Shown piece after piece: positions 40,601 to 42,177 of a stretch of 64,000 bases of DNA. Numbering within the stretch: the stretch's first letter is position 1; each line of letters opens with the position of its first letter. A program made the translations under genes and the position numbers. The notes beneath the pieces are model-generated. The model did no database searches. It had not been told where the DNA came from and saw only the letters and a list, made by a program, of their open reading frames with translations. Where the stretch lies: contig NZ_AP014809.1 in NCBI RefSeq assembly GCF_002355515.1, positions 2,690,501 through 2,754,500 on the forward strand, given 5' to 3'. This DNA is from Methylorubrum populi. Lineage in GTDB: Bacteria > Pseudomonadota > Alphaproteobacteria > Rhizobiales > Beijerinckiaceae.

Positions 40601-40907
40601 CACGGGCGGCCTGAACGGCGGACTCGCGGCCAATGTCGAGGTCGGCGTGCGCGCGACGGCGGCCTCGGGCGGCGTCTACGTCGTCAACCGCGTTCTGTCC
40701 GACCGGGGCGCCAGCTTCCTGGCGGACGGCTTCAAGCAGGGGCTGCGGATCGGCCTTGCCGGCGCGTTCGGCGTGAAGACCGCCAACACGACCGGAGCCG
40801 AGACCTTCTACGAGATCGCCAAGGCCGGCAGGGCCACCCTTGTCCTGGGACTGTCAGGATTTCCGTGTGTGGCCGGGCGGTTGATCATCAGGCCGCCATG
40901 GCTCTGA
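13647..40907 (+). CDS. Giant repeat protein, N-terminal fragment (9,086 aa, truncated by IS)
   Basis: I chose the ATG at 13647 because GGAGAG lies 7 nt upstream; an in-frame ATG at 13578 would add 23 residues. Native residues are 1-9066; the last 19 residues are encoded by the IS end, with the stop at 40905-40907. Residues 59-69 read PLEPRVLLNSD, the LEPR-XLL motif near the N-terminus of many giant repetitive proteins; basic residues precede it and no ordinary signal peptide is seen. About 308-394 is RTX-like (GGAGADTIVF, GGEGGDKIIL, GGAGDNSLTV). From about 900 to 6500 there are long Ala/Gly/Val beta-solenoid repeats, with aromatic modules (about 1260-3400) and one helical insert (about 2618-2845). 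About 7495-7640 is Tyr/Trp-rich. About 7885-8735 is helical with an internal duplication. In this state the product lacks the whole C-terminal RTX region. Confidence 0.85.
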   Translation: MAFPFKSEGFWGPLFRRRDRARIAVDAPRAARPSKRQLVLRLKAKADRLFNRDRLIFDPLEPRVLLNSDITYQIGQSNDPPTEIHEVLVKLINENTDKSESAAKLLKVYVYDKNAGENSNPLHVFGQIAASSRQTFELKGSSGKDLITVDVDSFDLLAGDQKPILGFTDDQGGGGNTISLLSASKGADFALTRADGGRVTSSKFVADFDDVASLSGAAGANDKLTIGASGSLSGTFNGGKSGLEIDFSSLSPLGSPKDVDATLSLVEGSGSDPNKYLLQRSSQAVSAAATFAPIAFTAPSTKLGVLLGTGSDTLRLETLPPGPSFTVSGGAGADTIVFDTGLKVATGNVDLTFDGGEGGDKIILNKNLEALTGSLAVTFRGGAGDNSLTVAEAAQIRARDGVTFTAGAAVTPDLPATGSNPSVTSAAKMGVVVNKDAVISGSSVAITVTSSTTVDNGDTDGGKATLSVDATTAATISLSGRIETAGAAALTTNVVNSTTLTSTLATELRSVSVAQRNTSTVTVGAEGAINGGTVKLAADTRATVAIKAIGLVLPGTETITNAAKLTADTLSAILKGEADLGAVLRSTSDGQNDSIAELAAKGFIKKAKTAIDNETRVSVAATGQVRQTGAGTVAGSDAALLMAATDETNVRTRLVATDGVKVPAVGRTLDLPGMLNPFALSAEQSVKRVTAVDLGLAADATLPDTAPDAAAAKIVDAAGAVALQAVNSGTITTRIRAATETPGKTAGDGGDGLDGEPDDGSLPAPIKTGYADTTVDDTVRVAVRGVSLAAASLRAAAGNDTSVEARAIQAQNTLKGSTTATVAASRLLARTGAISVTAIDTATASAIAEPVDTDTLQDTTSPGMTPEQLAEQAANEKKEREFLGLGRGSAINLAERDVTAALSGSETSAATDVTLIAQNALELTAEAQATGVASILGAAGTIAVNIVLGSTEATVSGGSLKATAGDVVVSAADISTIDARARTTVDSASRDGQLVVTVPAIGAAAAFNIVGYKLNGMGSSSIIPKILSASVDTILGTGLLTATATQTIRARIEGAKVEAGGRLQVTAASAGTVNATVSNTIANKTPEQTLADDIKADVKRRALNNIKKPSVATQNNVATAGTASIGGIISTNRIARAASAEIVALTKPGGSTAADVTGTGALDVFASDRATINANVKLVASSQAASDGGLDPNLKRTAFDFTASKSGEVELKLGKRVVLDFPGALNSAPRLERVKSALPVPAKDAIAGRLPAPSPTMQSIAPGVLVLVSPGHPSGKGEPNTYYFYKPKTASAPMDLAGADFTDTATWQKIGEKGAVYAWMGADGFNTTLKEQPYGDRDYWRRVGDGETQPSKTTGSGATSAGGIVSRNDIRGGATAIISGGAKVKAGSVSVSADRSAVITAKADATVEAVATVREQQGRTADDKPGTGTPSPVPGRTSIFDRSGTGTNGSQTSASNALAINAVIATNAILSTATARIDDSTVETTGADGAVSVSAKTGGSITSKIDAQITALSSGPANTDGTSAASGTTTPGSTSGTATPGAPTGTAEPPTTTARAAGIQLAFNAIGFELGNLGFATLDALVGTNLGSAAPQQAVAEIKNSAVTAKGAVSATAESGGAIDATLGNKVTASARAASVDALAVSGIVAMNRVSGAARAAIDAPLKTVSGTDVTVAATDSVKIASTTTVGASAKAESTGSVNGVDKSADALLNDYKYTTKSGPRKVVFGDKIRLSDTWSGKGEKGAVYQYMGQDFTSAVDLGAVTGAPGSDGKFPPVDPKLDFSDFALWKKLDASNVVPGGTSGSQPRVGKVSSKGFGGIFSRNDVSGRAEASIVAAALVARGDVTVNAKSTGAIKATDTSVISGGTAVNGVLVSNNVLNGATAFIKDTLLDGGALDGAGQRTSSGGAVTVTATNTSEIDASAKGKTAGEAGTALGFTLAFNTVGFAQQNPLFNAVDTIVGDPLIATATGSEQSAGATAFITGARAIKAGRDVTVAADSRAQIKAVAGSEVSQADSASTVYKAETGAQGLSAGAVLASNKVSARSEAYIGATEETEQPTGQPASVTSTGGSVVVTATNKAGIDASSTIISSSAVSGSVAELAKKAVATAQNMYDYTTKSGERALKTGDRVRLGNDYAGTAGPQGESPAIKGQVYIYIGAAGKVDLGASTTNFADATKWFAVSEGATVTTKPVTAASTPSPTPSPTDPTESKSVTSADGKTVTTVTRLKPARYTSRDFDPILRTGETVLFRGGTTTAKGEVGTIYIYRGPDNTRVNLQTEDYTSDNWIPAAAKSVMPAIDKVSDVTAPATTTNGTVTPPSTTRTPASSSKSIGGLIVFNEVNGGATARITDATVKAQADLTVAARDAADIAATLISTVTASGGASFNSKPPAGTTAGTTPGDGSVIAANGLAATNVVRGGAKASVLRATVEAARGDLAVTAENTAGVDARLRASSATSGGGQGGVSAAVTLAFNSVGYETQNLLFNTVDALIGSPELSDAFGKETGSGATATIVRSEARAGGDIAVAATSATKINATVSNAAKSSTDSMKGSGGTGFGVVLVSNKVAGRATAYIDNTADTSKSVTAGDAVTVSATDAASIASNAQLVTSSTVVKTDGGTLTNQAKLNKFLPSDFSTNPNEVQSATIQSNLIKNRADLLPAEINKLEAEMWAEVARVKQAILDAQAEPNRIAQLFETAQLQLKSRPAASDYLKSVYNTLADAMKAAIDIVPSDNRTDLKKNLTDAERTLRQQTAIGVLDNQKADEARDAAYKFAAEAARLGLIDDAALRASPIEASQTVGEMIGRQVSIQRANREAVALIEGMRDKLNTYLAPFGLSTDMIAVLDLTAFGQVKKTENLQDVTFGARVRIAEDYAAGANKAPYKTSDGKEISVKTGDTVWDDGNNSIPGGAVYKYVGATTLLKQQPSAIKFDSKTAGKPDWVKISTKPDLYKSNEIYIYMGEAAKIDLAAQDYSDKSLWKRALDSNFIPDGFVIPGSGTGTGTTPTQPAPASTDPKAPLPVGDPSANNPQPTVMPQNAAALAIGGLVVVNSVHGGASATITKTTVSATAGAVTVSAQETATITATADSAATVKSADSYKKTAPATAGTGTGATPAAPGTPGVGTQSGTKSLALGGIIATNSVLGSADAKIVDSTVTTGAGGVSVTAANTATIDATNKTSATSDVAAVALTLAFNTVGWKDQNILFRAADTITGQPLIAGAFQNDTDPAGASAQILRSAVTTGQNGAVTVAAKASAGINAVVSNKSSASGNVLKDASAYAIGFVLTGNMVNTHALATIDNTGSAASIDAGGALTVTSDSAGSITSANRLSALASLTKPSVLQDFADKILDNYDYTKKSGEKDLKFGDLVYNKENGVDKVYVYIGSSARIQLKDVDFADEAKWRLNNAREFVKFLPPGVLNLLDSKDADPSSTKPADGATSASSTVASKPYAVAVSGILVSNDVRSTAEASLKNTNVLRAGDVTVAAKQTGTIDALVTNRVESKLKPGTKPGTKEAVAVGAVIAANVVTGSSTATVSGSRLGDAGAGRSVGNVTVEAANSATITATVSSIVESADKAVGVVAAFNKIGTSSQNVLFDLSDAIAGTDLGTTLQGANTFAATASISGQPINATGLVKVSALSKAAITAEIKNAVTTVGADVTSVGAVVGLNFARLATSATLSGMDSVRAAGVSVSALSTSAINAVVTAPVTSVAYRMQSPDPNAQSGGSGGGQTPSQTGHTISVALSIARNTIVDETLLAGIDEVGEVTASAGDVRVVAKSGATINAKATATAIAVLLSTEEGKNIGFAGGGALGFNTILGGVQARISNTRTATITANGNRAPDANGEGGQGNITLSADSAASIEASVQAAAAAVVIGKGESQAIAIGVTLAFNMIGFYGSGLPTGTNFKDGTTRSLDIRAGVTGTRLTAGRRVLVEATSRASITATTLATAVAVGASTGGSQQSPGSNVAGAGGGLYVGNKIVTTTTAVIDGSTGTNDAVTSGAEGITVSAADTSNIRATSVALAVSANLSGKSSSSGTQPSVAIGAALANNEISSDVTARIVQVANLATAGTVTLSATRSAEIFARTFAASVEAAVSGQGKGFGVSGGGAVSLNTVGGTTVAELTGSKVGDGTDAPSKVGALAVLASDTARIAALTGALSIAANGSAQGAASGVSVGASVSNNVIAAGAAVRATLSGTPVRTTGAVRVVATSNQAIDATTVAVSVGVSASGSDKSVAVSLDGSVARNVIDLATTAQILGAVAVEAGSVAVRADNTSTITAAVGAASIAAAFGSTTSFTIALAASVALNKISGDVGASITDAAVTTLAGGVTLAATRSGTNSTKAAAASIAVGIGGEKGIGVSGAGVAAVNQIDSSTTAAATNATIDAQGAVAVSAGSTATITSDILSAALAVGGGSDSGGAGALGVAIAYNEIGRWNAYDEEHHTLNEAPVLGGRAGVSASLTDTTVKATGSLSVTATSDNTITANIAAIAAGATGSAGKAVAVSIGGTFAMNSIGLATLASINGDGTAATPGIQAASATIAAQDISEVTVRALSASLALAAAADNAVSIAVGGSIALNTIANDVSASVKSVDRGLQTVDAILISAKSAGSITARAASAAIAVAGSGSNAVPISAAVTYARNVITTSTRAQAGESRLVTTGSIGTIGVSAEASATIDAAILAASLAAGVGGSNAVAVGIGAAVAENRIGLWSKSGSDSNTSYTLANGGGTVVEASLTRVGVDAKGALSVEAASKNKIEANVAALSAGLAGAGSNAVGVSGGATAVVNAIGVTTQAFIEGNGVANSAIASNAIKAAAVSVKASDTSSIIANALTAAVSAAFGGSNGVSVSIGFALAINTIDAATKAGVSNVSGGIDAGTGAVLVDALSNATITATTTAAAISIGGGGTAGVAVAGGGALAFNSIRPVTRAAVAASPISQSGSITVTAAANSTISALVAAASLAVGAGGSAGVGVAIGVSVAANRIGDWTSSGEGRDRVDTPAASQGSVVEAVLSGSNAKTSGALTVGATSAQSIRAQVAAAAASIGGGGSAGVGVSAAGVTVTNAIAVATRAVIDGDGAAGIEAGSVTVRAADTSTIEAFAGSASLAGSGGGAAGVSVAVGFTLALNSIAGNVEAKIVNADTLLRTTGAAGATVSAARAGRIYAAAAAAAISLAGGGSAGVGVSGGGAFASNRILGSVNATVDASRITTAGGGGLTVTATGSSEITAIISSVAASGGGGGAAGVGVALGVSGAENRIGEWVTAGADADRKDSLKDQGAVAVQAAVKNSILDIAAALTVQATASQKIAATVIAAAAAIQGGGAAGVSVSAAGSVTANAIGVVTSATIDGDGTGAGAGIKAGSVTVSAANTAEIAAVTGAAALSGAGGGAAGVGVAVGFALAINSIAGGIQASIANVDAGLTTRGGGVTVGARNSARIRAASAAAAVSIGGGGAAGVSVSGGGAGALNVITMGTSTFVADSKLTVRGGKSAVTAESTSDIQALITAAAAAAGGGGAAGVGVSVGVGGAENRIGSWDITRTGDKRDVALRSTAPIQAYLSNTSIDSDSALDVTATSNQTIRSAVAAVSASIQGGGAAGVSVAGAGVGSTNLIGVATRAFIDGDGATGISASQIALLAKDTSTITAVVGSSGIAGSGAGVASVGVTASVSQANNTIGNVVEAVIRNADTGVTSTAGDLSVNAESGGTIEAIATAASVSVGGAGIASVQVSGGGAGALNIITTSTRAAIEQAAGQAALNRVTSGAALRVGATSSQDIKATVVALSAGGGGAGIASVPVAIGLSGAQNIIGTWRTVDGNGQRLDQPTLDTDGGAKVEALIADTVASAQGAVSVTATSAGTIDATVAAASVVVTGAAVAVGVAGSGSYSGNAISFSTNAAITGASTSVTAADVAVLATNRSAISVDVGAAAVAAAGGGVGVAPSISVATALNVINNAVTAEIDRTSVTARTGAIRVSAQVPADDPATSAVEGASIRARVAAAAVALSGGGVAVSVAGGGAVATNMIGGTTRARVGDARLKAAGDVAVTAANNGRIEAEVAALAAGASIGGTAVGASIGTGVAVNLIGSAITQKVNGQDKTTQSAGLVIEALSKDTTIEAGGTLSVTADSGQTIRATVAAGSAALSGGAVALSAAGAGAGAHNRIGALISASIDDDGAGDKITAGAVTVAARDNSVLSVETGAASVAAAFGFFGGAAFSLAVAAADNVIENSVTAAIRNLGGANGLAVGGAVNVTASENASLTSRSRAGAMAANASLFGVAIAGGGAGTGDTVRSKTKAGIFDSKVTAAGDVSVQASDTTTVDSQVLGISVAGGLLALAAGGSVAKVDVTPSVEAKLAGSTIAADDVVVTATATPSAYAKATGINAGTAAVGASTALVNVAATVAASTETTGLTANTVTVLASLSRGANPTAQAEATGAVGGLIGINSTVTDASNTSLITATFGTGTVLNVARTVSLAASSATQQRSNANSASLGLVAAGATVSRAASATQTTANVTTANTIRAGAFSLTATGSDDNLAAATAGSGGLVSGAAAVTTTSTGGSTNATLGSNAKIDLINGRSGSGLFFLNADHTATTNGQISTNSYGALAGSGALSTNTVTHASKATVGAAAEILAYDITVNARNAVLKPLLASPNIDGSTAGGISGAGASSRTELGLTTAVTVASDAKLETTRFVGAYGNVTFSALNDINVTDKVVLKTGGALSGAGATAALAGRGGAGLDATITVGDRTQILTLGNLTANANTRVAAAIIANTETNGGATVATGGTDITLRPNNAVTIGAGVKVTAYGNLTLAAGKQADQRDDAYDLSARTDTFAGSAIPIQSITANIDLKQANTITVQSGALLETGGDAVFNTNWFGMAGADAKAKGTSWTTAVAGAIDSLLGGNPQSVQAGDAHTSSIGRVIMNGTVRTGIISDIKIVLDQLSSQSGTSTTYTANGHTYETGGTAGKTILTGTIYLGGQAIGADGNFVTDGTTPKSFTLSQDTGGETALVTAPRLPITIAMGTELLRSGLIEALNDAMAKKRDYQRDAGLQAFYNNEILRIAGILKAQGLAEIFYEADGKTVAGVGAVRQQVQVITIGAFTAGAGRIAVFADDLSGSGAFQAKEKGKVEIQNNSTASLRIGGITMPESSGGLTYNGVKVSLAADPQKKIGEINAENAADDGYVPSTATFSEIASGGSFSNAANSTIDINNNLGVTTAPNGFTIPAGALIIAGAITAPNAILTATSKGDLFVDAGARILVKENKSKATGSATIGGPGSVNDKSVAEIGGSPYAQVKNAFVRDGFSPSSVDAIVASLSVKSSEPNLQANQISINAQYVNINGLIRSGVSEYKLVVDDAAVSEIRAAFANKTAPYITIKSLSKEGLFTVELDTTYGSKGRLVVKELVTFGGSVSITGNILNTGNGTGRIEALAGYSNITIENYSDYDIVIEKLDNSSRGAGSVVLNDLSYASDTVRYRTTIYQSTKNASGQDAVSATVRTIYNDANTAPTTVSDRPDQSNTGRTATYTPKDGWRYAYAVGQTSTKYEKTVTGTSSWAGIDALAKDPATIQGFKEVATGDVRMLESGTYYYLDVSNNASYTFPTINNPSTINLSGYSAPKITDSWQTSTWYGKKTYYTEWTREQPRETTATANIEADRPIQIAFYGSDRGDISITSSGSGKILIRDGIVNASGKVTINAGGSIEQMNETATISAATVSLTSRSGSIGNGTAVLGSDVNGPGAIPVAGAQALRIDGVFTTDKDGKRTYTAPVVLTASAAGSVYIQNAGLPALQIDSVSASGGDVTLVSAPGIVVASGKAGSISGGIITLAATSGDVGSGDVTDTGILNLNGRQTQRDRVDILAGGNVSVRQTSGNLRLNSLTAGGDVVVQVVNGSLLNVNNVVVRDERKAADLIGGVWKDLALTGSQADAKFKATLSAYESTRERDYNAYWSYRNQQADPSVYDASFEVKLSAKTGELQYYESLYRQEATGKGLSGSAVTDYVGKAIAAIEQSRTAQYRALHLQYGRYGDVYHADLAGDYATYWAIRGTQPSATAFDTSYTVTATAASLAKIQAATHAAPISGDAMIARVTAQIAQIESERGGIARLSEAEIRALYETAIEAEARGARLADEAFKALASYDTAYARYEVLKASRVNGAMTLTTAERDALRAQFGSDATGSGLTGAAKDAYIDGRIKAVQETRADELARLSALFSGIAKGDQSTFTAQYNLYLKLRGSLVNGAPALTSAEIADLTSLYGTDATGAALSGAAKDSYVAAKIQATLDARAAEYTKLNAIFASSAATDYARLTAIFGSTALTDYVVDQIQQVEASRTVDYRNLALTFAGFTAGTINYDTAYARYEALKASRVNGAMTLTTAERDALRAQFGSDATGSGLTGADKDAYIEGRITAVQEARADEFAGLSALFSGIAKGDQGTFTAQYDLYWKLRGSLFNGALTLTSAEIADLTSLYGTDATGAALSGTAKDRYVAAKIKATLDARTAEYAKLSAVYAGFGDRYLPKLGTAYQIYSSDKANADTNGIVRITGAERIALAVQFADQAKFQTLGEMFLQAETAKKVVAAELALKADYARLHASFGGLGDAYDPSLVESRSDADKAGYETYWSYRNQQIDPSVYNASFAPRPTGQALIDAVSTARARAAVETQAASSPAITAARQAAQDARGAALTAQYRSLHAFFNSLPASNGEATLTASKQDNPAFFVDRATAKDIDDGIKRWTEEELLSAVGQGLLKEVPSTVVDIQSPIIKGRSIKLVTADNVGSTSGTTLIAVGNNAPRMTVDQQIDLAAAERSDLVFLTKAPITASVVFANNGTTGTVTRVDGGLWDLTAFTKDGQLIDATLFIGGLTQNATAETRAYFKIVSVTDTVITVAFSGSKSFQEGIARNVTFGASVAVSSEAPRASATMSVDRLKAAPTSFDVTFSNDAATNQGVLTLNSGTWDTALYAVGDTLFIAGDTTNTTAIATNVFRIAAIAGGVIRLEAGQLFDTTGGLNGGLAANVEVGVRATAASGGVYVVNRVLSDRGASFLADGFKQGLRIGLAGAFGVKTANTTGAETFYEIAKAGRATLVLGLSGFPCVAGRLIIRPPWL
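13821..13853 (+). other. LEPR-XLL motif near the N-terminus of the giant protein
   Basis: It encodes PLEPRVLLNSD (residues 59-69) after a basic segment (residues 16-54 carry many Arg and Lys). This motif recurs close to the N-terminus of very long bacterial repeat proteins, including in Planctomycetes. Its conserved position suggests a sorting, recognition or processing signal, but I know of no demonstrated mechanism. Confidence 0.8.
17434..23860 (+). repeat. Six scattered copies of an aromatic 'GD-V ... VY-Y-G ... DF-D--W' module
   Basis: Copies lie at about 17434-17690, 18778-19020, 19972-20185, 20332-20510, 22196-22600 (double) and 23677-23850. Three open with nearly the same Y(K/D)YT(T/K)KSG. 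All share L-x-x-GD-x-V, then VYxYxG, VDL or an equivalent, DF(x)D and a closing W. They are inserted between glycine-rich solenoid repeats rather than in tandem. The spacing of aromatic residues recalls small chitin-binding-type modules (CBM5/12 style: GD-x-V, Y, W), a resemblance I propose from pattern only. Confidence 0.6.
26120..32000 (+). repeat. About 820-bp (273-aa) super-repeat of three ~91-aa solenoid units
   Basis: A landmark N-x-IG-x-W recurs near 26920, 27741, 28571, 29388, 30208 and 31029, with a decayed copy (NLIGSA) near 31853, so the spacing is 817-830 bp. Each period holds three glycine-rich hairpins of the type GGGGxAGVxVxxxG. The middle one is followed by a conserved IDGDG segment (for example VIDGDGAAGI and TIDGDGTGAG). 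Units are diverged at the DNA level but similar in protein, so they were duplicated long ago and kept under selection. Confidence 0.7.
38007..39113 (+). repeat. Spaced direct duplication in helical region (about 470 bp, offset 639 bp)
   Basis: Copy 1 (38007-38474) and copy 2 (38646-39113) are highly similar in DNA and protein. Both start YDTAYARYE(V/A)LKASRVNG and run through LTSAEIADLTSLYGTDATGA to the AEY(T/A)KL segment. The offset is 213 codons. The region is predicted helical and rich in Ala, Tyr, Arg and Glu, unlike the beta repeats around it. Related single elements (YWSYRNQQ(A/I)DPSVY) flank the pair near 37438 and 39453. Confidence 0.8.
40839..40846 (+). repeat. Left 8-bp target-site duplication (CTTGTCCT)
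   Basis: It is identical to 42169-42176 on the other side of the insertion element. It lies immediately outside the left inverted repeat. Duplications of 8-9 bp are usual for IS256-family transposition. Confidence 0.93.
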
Positions 40908-42168
40908 TGAAACGTTCGCCGAAGATCACGGCAAATTGCGCCTTCGCCATGGTCCACTCACGTGGTGGCATCTTCCACTCTTTCTCCGACCGATTCAAGA
41001 TCAGGTAGAGCAGCTTGGTGGCGGCCTCGTCGCTGGGGAAGTGTCCCCTGGCCCTGACAGCCCGCCTGAGCTTCGAGTTCAAAGCTTCGATGGCGTTCGT
41101 AGTGTAGATGATCCGGCGGACCTCGTCGGGGAACGCAAAAAACGGGATCACCTCGCCCCAGGCGCGCCGCCAGCTCTGGCCGATGGCGGGATAGCGCTGC
41201 CCCCAAGGGCCAGCCTCAAATGCTGTCAGCGCCTTTTCGGCGGCATCTGCGTCGGTGGCACGGTAAATCTCCTTGAGCGCGCTGGCGAGGTTCTTTCGGT
41301 CCTTCCAGGAGACGAAGTCCATCGAGTTGCGCAGCAGGTGAACGATGCAGGTCTGGACGATCGCATCGGGGAACACTGCGGTGATCGCATCGGGAAAGCC
41401 CTTCAGGCCGTCAACGACGGCCAGCAGGATGTCTTCAACGCCACGGTTGCGAAGCTCGTTCATCACCCGAAGCCAGAACTTGGCACCCTCATTCTGCTCG
41501 AGCCACAAGCCGAGCACCTCCTTTGCGCCGTCGGCGCGGACGCCCAGCGCAATGTGGATCGCCTTGTTGCGCACCATGCCCTCGTCGCGGATCTTGACCC
41601 GGATCGCGTCGAAGAAGACCAGCGGGTAAACCGGATCGAGCGGCCGCTGCTGCCAAGTGGCGACCTCATCGAGCACGGCGTCGGTCACCGTGCTAATCAA
41701 ATCGGGTGAGACGTCGATGCCGTATAGATCGTGCAGGTGCCTGGTGATCTCGCGGGTGCTCATGCCGCGCGCGTACATCGACACGATCTTGTCGTCGAAG
41801 CCGGGAAAGCGGCGTTGATACTTGGCGATCAACTGCGGGTCGAAGCTCGACTGGCGATCGCGCGGCACGTCGATCGCCAACTTGCCGGTGTCGGTCATTA
41901 CCGTCTTCCGACCGTAGCCGTTGCGCATGTTGCCGGCGCCGTCTTCGCCAGCGAGGTGGTGATCCATCTCCGCATTCAGGGCACGCTCTGTCAGCGCCTT
42001 CTTCAGCGAATCGAGCAGACCGCCCTGCTCGAAGGCGGCACTGGCAGTGCCGCCCGCCAAAAGCTGATCGAGAAGCTCATTCGGTATGGCAGGTTCTTTG
42101 CGTCGTGACATAGTGGGACTCCTTGTTGCCCATTATGCCCGGCCACACACGGAAATCCTGACAGTCCC
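40847..42168. mobile_element. IS256-family insertion sequence (1322 bp), intact
   Basis: It is bounded by perfect 32-bp terminal inverted repeats (40847-40878 and 42137-42168; ends GGGACTGTCAGG...) and an 8-bp target duplication. It holds one full-length transposase gene on the minus strand, opposite to the host gene. Perfect repeats and target duplication, and an undamaged transposase, indicate a recent insertion. The left end supplies 19 foreign residues and a stop codon to the giant gene. Confidence 0.95.
40888..42111 (-). CDS. IS256-family (mutator-type) transposase
   Basis: 407 aa, full length for the family (about 400). It carries the Transposase_mut signature: NGYGRKTVMTDTGKLAIDVPRDR, the FDDKIVSMYARGMSTREI region, and a DDE triad in context (VFFDAIRVKIRDEG; AVVDGLKGFPDAI; TTNAIEALNSKLRR). 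The CIVHLLRNS motif after the second Asp is also typical. It lies wholly inside the element, 9 bp from the left inverted repeat on its 3' side. No frameshift or missing catalytic residue is seen, so it is probably active. Confidence 0.95.
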   Translation of the reverse strand: MSRRKEPAIPNELLDQLLAGGTASAAFEQGGLLDSLKKALTERALNAEMDHHLAGEDGAGNMRNGYGRKTVMTDTGKLAIDVPRDRQSSFDPQLIAKYQRRFPGFDDKIVSMYARGMSTREITRHLHDLYGIDVSPDLISTVTDAVLDEVATWQQRPLDPVYPLVFFDAIRVKIRDEGMVRNKAIHIALGVRADGAKEVLGLWLEQNEGAKFWLRVMNELRNRGVEDILLAVVDGLKGFPDAITAVFPDAIVQTCIVHLLRNSMDFVSWKDRKNLASALKEIYRATDADAAEKALTAFEAGPWGQRYPAIGQSWRRAWGEVIPFFAFPDEVRRIIYTTNAIEALNSKLRRAVRARGHFPSDEAATKLLYLILNRSEKEWKMPPREWTMAKAQFAVIFGERFIRAMAA

Positions 42169-42176
42169 CTTGTCCT
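42169..42176 (+). repeat. Right 8-bp target-site duplication (CTTGTCCT)
   Basis: Matches 40839-40846. The host reading frame resumes here: CTT GTC CT followed by C GAC ACG AGC continues the frame interrupted at 40846. Confidence 0.93.
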
Positions 42177-42177
42177 C

